Source: SLRI01 sp964528705 (GTDB lineage: Bacteria; Pseudomonadota; Alphaproteobacteria; Geminicoccales; Geminicoccaceae). Taken from it: a stretch of DNA of 7,007 nucleotides. Of the stretch, positions 1-5,030 are shown piece after piece (position 1 is the stretch's first letter; the number at the start of each line of letters is the position of its first letter). The stretch covers positions 1 to 7,007 of the forward strand of contig CAZGUW010000255.1 of assembly GCA_964528705.1 (NCBI GenBank), given 5' to 3'. The translations under genes and the position numbers were made by a program. The notes under the pieces are model-generated. The model was not told the origin of the DNA. It saw only the letters and a program-made list of their open reading frames with translations, and ran no database searches.

Positions 1-36
1 GGCAGGGTCACCAACCGACAGCAGCGCTCGACGGGC

Positions 37-65
37 TTGACGCCACACCGACCAGTCGGTATGGC
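37..65 (+). promoter_or_regulatory. candidate promoter of the TetR operon
   Basis: TTGACG at 37-42 is separated by 17 bp from TATGGC at 60-65. The -35 is good and the -10 is weak (three of six consensus bases). Its position is supported by the two palindromic operators: one fills the spacer and the other falls just after the expected transcription start near 72. This is inferred from sequence alone; a promoter further upstream, outside the window, is possible. Confidence 0.4.
45..62. promoter_or_regulatory. palindromic operator 1, probable TetR site
   Basis: ACACCGACCAGTCGGTAT contains a perfect inverted repeat ACCGAC-CA-GTCGGT (47-60), extending to 18 bp with one mismatched pair. It matches the second site at 75-92 in 16 of 18 positions. 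It lies between the candidate -35 and -10, where a bound repressor would block RNA polymerase. TetR-family proteins typically bind palindromes of this size next to their own gene, so the TetR protein encoded at 101-721 is the likely ligand. Confidence 0.7.
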
Positions 66-74
66 TCTTAATTG

Positions 75-92
75 ATACCGACCAGTGGGTAT
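75..92. promoter_or_regulatory. palindromic operator 2, probable TetR site
   Basis: ATACCGACCAGTGGGTAT is an 18-bp inverted repeat with a single mismatched pair (80/87) and the same CA centre as operator 1. The two centres are 30 bp apart, close to three helical turns, so two repressor dimers would sit on the same DNA face. It ends 8 bp before the ATG at 101 and contains the only weak Shine-Dalgarno-like stretch (AGTGGG, 84-89). Confidence 0.7.
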
Positions 93-100
93 GCTTGACG

Positions 101-721
101 ATGGCGGCACGGCACGATTCGAAGACCCGGCTCCTGGACGCGGCGCTCAAGGTCGTGCGGACCAGGGGCTACAACGCGACGCGGGTCGAGGACATCTGCG
201 CCGAGGCCGGCGTCACCAAGGGCAGCTTCTTCCACCACTTCAAGAGCAAGGACGAGCTGGCGCTGGCCGCCGTGGACCATTGGGTGGAGATGACGAGCGG
301 CTTCTTCGCCGCCGCGCCCTATCACGCGCCTGCGGACCCGCTGGATCGACTCCTCGCCTATGTCGAGTTCCGGAAGTCGATCATCGCGGGCGACATCGCC
401 GCCTTCACCTGCCTCGTCGGCACCATGACGCAGGAGGTTCATGAGTCGCACCCGGCCATCCGCGACGCCTGTGCCGCCAGCATCCTCGGCCATGCGGCAA
501 CGCTCGAGCCGGACATCGAGGCGGCGATGCGGGAACGCGGCATCGAGGCCGACTGGACGCCGGCGAGCCTCGCCCGCCACACCCAGGCGGTGCTGCAGGG
601 CGCCTTCATCCTCGCCAAGGCGACGGGCGACAGCGCTGCAGCGCGCGAAACCGTCGACCACCTCAAACGCTACATCGAGCTGCTCTTCGCTGCACCAGCC
701 GCAAGGAAGGACGCGCCCTGA
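101..721 (+). CDS. TetR/AcrR-family transcriptional repressor
   Basis: A 206-residue ligand-responsive DNA-binding protein, normal length for the family. The N-terminal TetR HTH is clear: a first helix with KTRLLDAALKVV, then GYNATRVEDICAEAGVTKG and the signature SFFHHFKSKDELA (about residues 22-57). The rest is the helical ligand-binding and dimer domain, which is variable and does not reveal the inducer. The GSFFHHFKSK form and the QGAFILAKA stretch near the end recall the NemR/AcuR-like branch, but this is only a resemblance. The ATG at 101 is chosen; a TTG at 95 adds two residues and sits closer to AGTGGG (84-89), so it cannot be excluded. The stop overlaps the next start (TGATG, 719-723), implying translational coupling. 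Two palindromes directly upstream suggest that it represses itself and the operon. Confidence 0.93.
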   Translation: MAARHDSKTRLLDAALKVVRTRGYNATRVEDICAEAGVTKGSFFHHFKSKDELALAAVDHWVEMTSGFFAAAPYHAPADPLDRLLAYVEFRKSIIAGDIAAFTCLVGTMTQEVHESHPAIRDACAASILGHAATLEPDIEAAMRERGIEADWTPASLARHTQAVLQGAFILAKATGDSAAARETVDHLKRYIELLFAAPAARKDAP

Positions 722-1164
722 TGCCGAACACCGTTCGCCTGCATCGTGTCATCGCCGCCCCGCCCGAGAAGGTTTACCGGGCGTTCTTGGAGCCCGACGC
801 CCTCGCCCGCTGGCTGCCGCCCGACGGCTTCACCGCCAGGGTGCACGCCCTGGATGCGCGGGTCGGCGGCAGCCATCGGATGAGCTTCACGAACTTCACG
901 ACCGGCCAGACCCATGATTTCGGTGGCGACTACCTGGAGCTGAAGCCGAACGAGCGGCTCCGCTACACCGACACCTTTGACGATCCAAACCTGCCCGGCG
1001 AGATGCAGGTGACGGTCGATCTCAGGGAGGTCCCGGTCGGCACCGAGGTCACCATCGTGCAGGAAGGCGTGCCGGACGTCATTCCGCTCGAGGCCTGCTA
1101 TCTCGGCTGGCAGGATTCGCTCCAGAACTTGGCGCGGCTCGTCCAGCCGGACGTCAGGGACTGA
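721..1164 (+). CDS. SRPBCC-family protein, AHSA1-like
   Basis: A 147-residue single-domain protein of the START/Bet v 1-like (SRPBCC) superfamily, in the AHSA1 group. Visible hallmarks are the opening strand and helix HRVIAAPPEKVYRAFLEPDALARWL, the GG turn (VGGSHRMSF), the ELKPNERLRYT strand, and the closing helix YLGWQDSLQNLARLV with the usual GW...SL pattern. Such domains form a deep hydrophobic cavity for small ligands; despite the name, bacterial members are not shown to act on Hsp90. No signal peptide, so cytosolic. The start overlaps the TetR stop by one base, and a strong Shine-Dalgarno, AGGAAGGA (704-711), sits 9 nt before it. Function within the operon is unknown; binding or converting a hydrophobic compound is an inference from the fold. 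Confidence 0.88.
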   Translation: MPNTVRLHRVIAAPPEKVYRAFLEPDALARWLPPDGFTARVHALDARVGGSHRMSFTNFTTGQTHDFGGDYLELKPNERLRYTDTFDDPNLPGEMQVTVDLREVPVGTEVTIVQEGVPDVIPLEACYLGWQDSLQNLARLVQPDVRD

Positions 1165-1182
1165 CCAGAGGCTCGCCTTCAA

Positions 1183-1196
1183 ACCGACCGGTGTGG
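1183..1196. promoter_or_regulatory. possible third TetR half-site
   Basis: ACCGACCGGTGTGG carries the complete left half (ACCGACC) seen in operators 1 and 2 and matches operator 1 at 10 of 14 core positions; the right half is degenerate. It lies in the 50-nt gap before the SnoaL-like gene, 18 nt from its ATG. ACCGAC also occurs by chance inside coding DNA here (for example near 965 and 2109), so this is weak evidence for an internal control site. Confidence 0.3.
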
Positions 1197-1214
1197 CAGG
1201 GGGGAAAACAGATA

Positions 1215-1676
1215 ATGAACGCGCATGAGCGGGACGCGGTGATCGCCGTGCTGAAGCGGCTGGGCATGGCCCACGCGGCGAAGGACGCGGCCGCGATCGT
1301 CGACTGCTACGCGCCCGATGCCACCGTGTACGGCCTGGCGCCGCCCCTCGGCAGCCGCGGCATGGACCAGGACGAGGTCGGGGCGTGGCTGGCGACCTGG
1401 GACGGCCCGATCGGCATCGACAGCGCCGAATCCGAACTTGTCGTCGGCGCGGATCTCGCCTGGGTGACGGGGCTCAACCGCATGCGCGGGACGAAGACCG
1501 ACGGCGAGCCCGTCGACATGTGGTTCCGCACGACGCTGTGCCTGCGCAAGCTGGAAGGCGGGTGGCGCATCGTCCACGACCATTCCTCCACGCCCTTCTA
1601 CATGGACGGCTCGGGCCGCGCGGCCGTCGACCTCACGCCGGATGGGCAGACCACATGGAACGATCCCGCGCCATGA
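1215..1676 (+). CDS. SnoaL-like / nuclear transport factor 2-fold protein
   Basis: A 153-residue protein of the SnoaL/DUF4440 (NTF2-like, ketosteroid-isomerase fold) group. It shows the N-terminal helix pair with HAAKDAAAIVDCYAPDATVYGLAPPL, a middle strand (ELVVGADLAWVTGLNRM), and the characteristic C-terminal strand pair with WRIVHDHSSTPFYM. The HDHSS motif is frequent in the SgcJ/EcaC-like and SnoaL_3 proteins. The fold makes a conical pocket used by isomerases, cyclases and binding proteins, so the reaction cannot be told from sequence. The ATG at 1215 is chosen because AGGGGGG (1198-1204) precedes it by 10 nt; a GTG at 1191 would add eight residues but has no ribosome site and overlaps the half-site. 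It is the third gene of the TetR-headed operon. Confidence 0.87.
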   Translation: MNAHERDAVIAVLKRLGMAHAAKDAAAIVDCYAPDATVYGLAPPLGSRGMDQDEVGAWLATWDGPIGIDSAESELVVGADLAWVTGLNRMRGTKTDGEPVDMWFRTTLCLRKLEGGWRIVHDHSSTPFYMDGSGRAAVDLTPDGQTTWNDPAP

Positions 1677-1744
1677 GCCATTTGTTGTCGTTCGGCTGAT
1701 GCGTGGCACTGCTAAAGGCTTGCTGAACCCGCAGAGGAAATCCC

Positions 1745-2167
1745 ATGGAACCGACGATCTACCTCTTCTTCAAGGGCAACTGCCTCGAGGCGATGACCCA
1801 TTATGCGGAGACGCTCGGTGGCGAGGTCAAGGACGTCTTCCGCAATGGCGACGCGCCCGATCCGGCGAGCCGGATGCCGGGCGGCGACGACATGGTCATG
1901 AACATGAGCCTGCAGCTCGGCAGTGCCACCGTCATGGCGTCCGACAACAGCGACGGGATGTACGCCAAGCCACAGGGCTTCGCCGTGTCCGTCGCCCCCA
2001 CATCGCTGGCCGAGTTCGAGCGCATCTACTCGGCCCTGGCGAAGGACGCGCAGTCCGTGGCGATGGAGCCCGGCGAGACTTTCTGGGCGGAGCGCTTCGC
2101 CATGTTCACCGACCGCTACGGCACGCCCTGGATGCTCAACTATACCGGCTCGAAGGCGGCCGGCTGA
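1745..2167 (+). CDS. VOC-family protein, PhnB-like
   Basis: A 140-residue protein of the vicinal oxygen chelate superfamily, in the PhnB / '3-demethylubiquinone-9 3-methyltransferase' domain group. The first βαβββ half opens with IYLFFKGNCLEAMTHYAETLGGEV, as in PhnB. The second half ends with the typical FWAERFAMFTDRYGTPWMLNY. The annotated methyltransferase name for this group is generally regarded as misleading. I do not see the N-terminal metal-ligand histidine of glyoxalase I at the expected strand, so binding or a metal-free role is possible. AGAGGAA (1733-1739), 5 nt before the ATG, fixes the start. A 68-nt gap separates it from the SnoaL gene, with no convincing promoter or terminator, and only 14 nt separate it from the DUF1428 gene. 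It is probably in the same operon. Confidence 0.88.
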   Translation: MEPTIYLFFKGNCLEAMTHYAETLGGEVKDVFRNGDAPDPASRMPGGDDMVMNMSLQLGSATVMASDNSDGMYAKPQGFAVSVAPTSLAEFERIYSALAKDAQSVAMEPGETFWAERFAMFTDRYGTPWMLNYTGSKAAG

Positions 2168-2174
2168 AGGAGGT
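2167..2174 (+). promoter_or_regulatory. consensus ribosome binding site for the DUF1428 gene
   Basis: AAGGAGGT is a full anti-16S match and begins on the last base of the VOC stop codon, 7 nt before the ATG at 2182. It decides that start over the much longer upstream reading frame. It also predicts that the last gene is translated more strongly than the others in the operon. Confidence 0.85.
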
Positions 2175-2181
2175 GGATGCG

Positions 2182-2547
2182 ATGGCCTATATCGACGGGT
2201 TCGTGATCGCGGTGCCGACCGCCAACCGGCAGAAGTTCATCGATCACGCCAACAACGCCAACACCGTGTTCATGGAGCTCGGCGCCACGCGGGTCCTCGA
2301 ATGCTGGGGCGACGACGTGCCGAAGGGCGAAACCACGGACTTCCGCATGGCGGTCAAGGCGACGGAGGACGAGACGGTCGTCTTCTCCTGGGTCGAATGG
2401 CCCGACAAGGCGACGCGCGACGCCGCCATGGCGCGGATGAGCGAGCTGATGAAGACCGACGACCGGATGAATCCCGAGAAGAACCCGATGCCGTTCGACG
2501 GCAAACGGATGATTTTCGGCGGCTTCGAGCCTGTCGTCGTGCTCTGA
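2182..2547 (+). CDS. DUF1428 protein, YbaA-like
   Basis: A 121-residue protein of the DUF1428 family (Escherichia coli YbaA group), which has a dimeric α/β-barrel-like (ferredoxin-type) fold. Family landmarks are all present: YIDGFVIAVPTANRQKF at the start, GATRVLECWGDDVPKGETTDF in the middle, then AVKATEDETVVFSWVEWPDKATRD, and the ending MPFDGKRMIFGGFEPVVVL. Length is normal. No enzymatic activity is established for the family that I can name; homologues often sit beside stress, sigma-factor or VOC/SRPBCC genes. The reading frame is open upstream to 1642 but that stretch overlaps the VOC gene in another frame and lacks family similarity. It is the last gene of the operon, followed within 10 nt by a strong hairpin. 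Confidence 0.92.
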   Translation: MAYIDGFVIAVPTANRQKFIDHANNANTVFMELGATRVLECWGDDVPKGETTDFRMAVKATEDETVVFSWVEWPDKATRDAAMARMSELMKTDDRMNPEKNPMPFDGKRMIFGGFEPVVVL

Positions 2548-2556
2548 GCCGGGGGC

Positions 2557-2592
2557 CGCACCGGCTTTCGCGGGTGACCGCAGGCCGGTGCG
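2557..2592 (+). terminator. long hairpin after the TetR operon
   Basis: CGCACCGGCTT (2557-2567) pairs with AGGCCGGTGCG (2582-2592), eleven pairs including one G-U. After a 2-nt bulge a further stem GCGG/CCGC (2570-2573, 2578-2581) closes on a GTGA loop of the GNRA type. No T-run follows, so it is not a textbook intrinsic terminator. It may stop transcription together with Rho or protect the mRNA 3' end. A smaller alternative stem, AGCCGG/CCGGCT (2547-2552, 2561-2566), shares part of the sequence. Confidence 0.5.
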
Positions 2593-2661
2593 CGCCTGCG
2601 CAGTGGTTGACGGAAAAAAACTGTGTTAGGCCATGCCGATGTGAGCGAACGGTGACAGGCC

Positions 2662-3654
2662 ATGCAGGTGGTGACGACGGCGGGCGCGGCGGTCGATACC
2701 GAGACGGTTGCATTCCTGCTCGTCCCCGATTTCTCCATGATCTCCTTTGCCAGCGCCGTCGAGCCGCTGCGCATCGCCAACCGCCTTTCGGGCCGGGCCC
2801 TCTACCGCTGGCTGCTCCTATCCAAGGACGGCGGGCCGGTGCGTGCCAGCAACGGCATCAGCGTCAATGTCGATCTCTCGATGGAGCAGATCCAGGCGAG
2901 CTTCGGCCAGTCGCTGCCGACGATCTGCGTGGCCTCCGGCCTGCACGGCGAGCGCTATGCCGACCGCGAGGTCTTCGCCTGGCTCAGGCGCATGGACCGG
3001 CACGGGGCGACGATCGGGGCCCTCTGCACGGGTGCGCATATCCTCGCCAAGGCCGGACTGATCGCCGACCACCGCTGCACCATCCACTGGGAGAACCTGC
3101 CGGGCTTCGTCGAGGCCTTCCCGGACATCGACGTCGCGGCGGACCTCTATGAGATCGACCGCAACCGCTTCACCTGCTCGGGCGGCACCGCACCGCTCGA
3201 CCTGATGCTGAGCCGGATCGCCGCGGCGCATGGCGAGGAGCTGGCCACCAAGGTCAGCGAGCAGTGCCTGCTCGACCGCATCCGCGGCCCGCATGACCGC
3301 CAGCGCATGCCGATCCGCATCCGCCTCGGCGTGCATCATCCCAAGCTCATCAACGCCATCGAGCTGATGGAGGCGAATATCGAGGAGCCGCTGCCGCAGG
3401 AGCAGCTCGCCCACTATATCGGGCTCTCCAGGCGCCAGCTCGAGCGGCTGTTCCGCCGCCACATGGGCCGCACGCCGGCGCAGTACTATCTCGAGCTCCG
3501 GCTCGAGCGCGCCCGCCACCTGCTCTACCAGACCGACCTGCCGATCATGAACATCGCCTGCGCCTGCGGCTTCGTCTCCGCCTCGCACTTCTCTACCTGC
3601 TACCGGCAGATGTTCGGCCGCACGCCTAGGGCGGAGCGCAACGTCGCGGCCTGA
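2662..3654 (+). CDS. GlxA-family AraC regulator, GbdR/CdhR-like
   Basis: A 330-residue transcription factor with an N-terminal DJ-1/PfpI (class I glutamine amidotransferase-like) domain (about 14-200) and a C-terminal AraC HTH domain (about 228-327). The nucleophile-elbow motif GALCTGAHILAKAGL has Cys122, followed by CTIHWENLPGFVEAFP and RNRFTCSGGTAPLDLML. The DNA-binding part shows LIELMEAN-type spacing, the first HTH LSRRQLERLFRRHMGRTP (255-272) and the second helix pair IMNIACACGFVSASHFSTCYRQMFG. These motifs closely resemble GbdR and CdhR, which activate glycine-betaine and carnitine catabolism. No such genes are in the window, so the effector is unproven. The ATG at 2662 has only a weak ribosome site; the frame is closed by TGA at 2653 just upstream, which limits alternatives. 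A TTGACG at 2607-2612 could be a -35, but no good -10 is visible. Confidence 0.9.
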   Translation: MQVVTTAGAAVDTETVAFLLVPDFSMISFASAVEPLRIANRLSGRALYRWLLLSKDGGPVRASNGISVNVDLSMEQIQASFGQSLPTICVASGLHGERYADREVFAWLRRMDRHGATIGALCTGAHILAKAGLIADHRCTIHWENLPGFVEAFPDIDVAADLYEIDRNRFTCSGGTAPLDLMLSRIAAAHGEELATKVSEQCLLDRIRGPHDRQRMPIRIRLGVHHPKLINAIELMEANIEEPLPQEQLAHYIGLSRRQLERLFRRHMGRTPAQYYLELRLERARHLLYQTDLPIMNIACACGFVSASHFSTCYRQMFGRTPRAERNVAA

Positions 3655-3684
3655 TGCGCCGGAGTTGGGCCGGGTAAGTTTTTT
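3647..3684 (+). terminator. probable terminator of the AraC-type regulator gene
   Basis: CGGCCTGAT (3647-3655) can pair with GTTGGGCCG (3664-3672): five G-C pairs at the base, then one A-U and three G-U pairs, closing an 8-nt loop. The stop codon (3652-3654) lies in the 5' arm. Six consecutive T (3679-3684) follow after a 6-nt gap. The separation from the stem and the G-U pairs make it a moderate candidate. Confidence 0.45.
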
Positions 3685-3701
3685 CGCGATCTTCGATTGA
3701 G

Positions 3702-3717
3702 TGTAGCCGGCGCTACA
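3702..3717. repeat. inverted repeat before the small membrane ORF
   Basis: TGTAGC (3702-3707) and GCTACA (3712-3717) form a perfect 6-bp inverted repeat around CGGC. It lies 64 bp upstream of the ATG at 3781, in the 126-bp gap after the AraC-type gene. The size fits either an operator for a dimeric regulator or a small RNA hairpin. The rest of the gap shows no convincing -35/-10 pair. Confidence 0.45.
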
Positions 3718-3780
3718 GCCGCATTGGCCCTTTCCAGCGCATGTTCCACGCTATCGAGGCAGTCAGGCACGAGAGCGATC

Positions 3781-3912
3781 ATGCGTTACAGCGATCCACC
3801 CCCGGAATACACCGATTCCCTGCATCCGCTGGTCTTCGACTCGCTGATGCCGGCGGCGGGGTCCAGCGTCGTGCTGGCCTTTGTCGCGTTCCTGGTGCTG
3901 ACGTTCCTCTGA
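3781..3912 (+). CDS. small tail-anchored-type membrane protein, hypothetical
   Basis: A 43-codon ORF I do not recognise. Residues 1-24 are hydrophilic, proline-rich and net acidic (MRYSDPPPEY, then TDSLHPLVFDSLMP). Residues 25-43 form one uninterrupted hydrophobic helix (AAGSSVVLAFVAFLVLTFL) ending exactly at the stop, giving a tail-anchored arrangement. About six in seven third codon positions are G or C, like the neighbours. The gene end coincides with a perfect 10-bp stem. The ribosome site is weak (GAGAG about 6 nt upstream). The frame is open further upstream to a TTG at 3697, but that extension overlaps the inverted repeat and lacks a signal. It probably encodes a real one-helix inner-membrane peptide, but chance cannot be excluded without homologues. 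Confidence 0.6.
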   Translation: MRYSDPPPEYTDSLHPLVFDSLMPAAGSSVVLAFVAFLVLTFL

Positions 3913-3925
3913 GGCGGAACGTCAG
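3898..3925. terminator. bidirectional terminator between convergent genes
   Basis: CTGACGTTCC (3898-3907) and GGAACGTCAG (3916-3925) form a perfect 10-bp stem with loop TCTGAGGC. The stop codon of the small membrane ORF lies in the loop (3910-3912) and that of tsaD in the right arm (3922-3924). One hairpin can thus serve both strands. No T-run is present on either side, as is common in GC-rich genomes, so termination strength is uncertain. Confidence 0.65.
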
Positions 3926-4974
3926 GCCTTGACGCCGGCGCCGGCGAGCGGCTCGGCCTTGGGGTCGAGCGGCCAGCGCGGGCGGGCGGCGACGTCCAGG
4001 CCGTCGGTCAGGCCGAGGGCGAGACGCTCGATCCCGGCCCAGGCCACCATGACGCCATTGTCGCCGCAGAGGGCCGGCGGCGGGATCACGAGTTCGGTGC
4101 CGTGCGCCGCTGCCAGCTCCCGGAGCCGGGCCCGGATGTGGCGATTGGCGGCAACCCCGCCGGCGACGACGAGCCGGCGCGCGGCGGCGGTTCCCTCGAG
4201 CTGCCGCAGGGCTCTGGCGGTGCGGTCGGCGAGGCAGTCGGCGACGGCCGCCTCGAAGCCTGCGCAGAGATCGGCGATAAAGGTGTCGTCGACGGCGCCG
4301 GCACCAAGGATCACCTGACGGACGGCGGTCTTCAGCCCCGAGAACGAGAAGTTGCAGTGCGGCTGACCCAGGAGCGGCCGCGGCAGGCGGAACCGCTCGG
4401 GGTCGCCGCCTTTGGCCGCGGCCTCCACCAGCGGCCCCCCCGGATGGCCGAGCCCCAGCATCTTCGCCACCTTGTCGAAGGCCTCGCCCACGGCGTCGTC
4501 GATGGTGCTGCCGAGCCGCGTGTAGCGGCCGACACCCTCCACGAGCTGCAGCTGGCAATGGCCGCCCGAGACGAGGAGGAGGGTGTAGGGAAAGTCCAGC
4601 CCGTCGGTCAGCCGGGCGGTCAGGGCATGCGCCTCGAGATGGTTGACGGCGACGAGCGGCAGCCCCGTGGCGAGGCAGATCGCCTTGGCGGTGACGACAC
4701 CGACCATCAGCCCGCCGATCAGGCCGGGGCCGGCGGTCACCGCAACGGCGTCGAGATCCGGGTAGTCGAGCCCGGCCTCCGTCATGGTCCGCTCGATCAG
4801 CCGATCGAGGCGGAGGAGGTGCGCGCGGGCCGCGATCTCCGGCACGACGCCGCCATAGAGCCGGTGCTCGTCCTCCTGGCTGAAGAGCGAGGCGGCGCGC
4901 ACCCGGCGCTCGCCATCGACGATGGCGACCCCCGTTTCGTCGCAGGATGTCTCGATGCCGAGGACGATCGCCAC
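3922..4974 (-). CDS. tsaD: tRNA N6-adenosine threonylcarbamoyltransferase TsaD
   Basis: TsaD transfers the threonylcarbamoyl group from threonylcarbamoyl-AMP to A37 of ANN-decoding tRNAs, working in the cytosol with TsaB and TsaE. The 350-residue protein is full length. It shows the ASKHA start VLGIETSCDETGVAIV, the metal-binding NHLEAH (His112, His116), LLLVSGGHC (136-139 SGGH), GEAFDKVAKMLGLGHPGGP, FSFSGLKTAV, the VVAGGVAANR loop, and the late GDNGVMVAWAG with metal ligand Asp305. Translation begins at a GTG: an in-frame TAG lies 24 nt upstream (4996-4998) with no ATG or other usual start between, and the family N-terminus fits. A GGAG stands 11 nt before it. It is divergent from hemC and convergent with the small membrane ORF. 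gpsA, which often follows tsaD in Alphaproteobacteria, is absent here. Confidence 0.98.
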   Translation of the reverse strand: MAIVLGIETSCDETGVAIVDGERRVRAASLFSQEDEHRLYGGVVPEIAARAHLLRLDRLIERTMTEAGLDYPDLDAVAVTAGPGLIGGLMVGVVTAKAICLATGLPLVAVNHLEAHALTARLTDGLDFPYTLLLVSGGHCQLQLVEGVGRYTRLGSTIDDAVGEAFDKVAKMLGLGHPGGPLVEAAAKGGDPERFRLPRPLLGQPHCNFSFSGLKTAVRQVILGAGAVDDTFIADLCAGFEAAVADCLADRTARALRQLEGTAAARRLVVAGGVAANRHIRARLRELAAAHGTELVIPPPALCGDNGVMVAWAGIERLALGLTDGLDVAARPRWPLDPKAEPLAGAGVKA

Positions 4975-4998
4975 TGGCGGCAGGGCTCCGGTCTGCTA

Positions 4999-5023
4999 GG
5001 TCAGGTCTGGTGAGGTTCGGTTA
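4999..5023. repeat. five in-phase GGTNN pentamers in the tsaD-hemC gap
   Basis: The stretch reads GGTCA GGTCT GGTGA GGTTC GGTTA, five consecutive 5-bp units each starting with GGT. A further GGTCT lies at 4990-4994 and a GGTGA at 5027-5031, out of phase. It fills about half of the short divergent region, which must hold the start signals of both tsaD and hemC. It may be a regulator-binding array or the remnant of a slippage repeat. Confidence 0.6.
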
Positions 5024-5030
5024 GCTGGTG

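Noticed and set aside
1677..1744. Possible separate promoter for the VOC and DUF1428 genes
   Set aside because: TTG-containing words and TAAAGG occur, but no -35/-10 pair with acceptable spacing and match could be assembled.
1642..2181. N-terminal extension of the DUF1428 frame
   Set aside because: It overlaps the VOC gene out of frame. The consensus ribosome site at 2167-2174 and the family N-terminus put the start at 2182.
1923..3152. 409-codon plus-strand open frame
   Set aside because: It overlaps three well-supported genes in another frame, and its composition (Arg, Pro, Ser, Ala) is typical of out-of-frame reading.
2818..3588. 256-codon minus-strand open frame
   Set aside because: It lies opposite the AraC-type regulator, whose motifs extend along its whole length; no domain seen in the antisense translation.
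3697..3780. TTG-initiated extension of the small membrane ORF
   Set aside because: It has no ribosome site, covers the inverted repeat, and adds sequence unlike the rest; the ATG at 3781 gives a compact head-plus-helix protein.
4102..5013. 303-codon plus-strand open frame
   Set aside because: It lies opposite tsaD and is a compositional shadow without family motifs.
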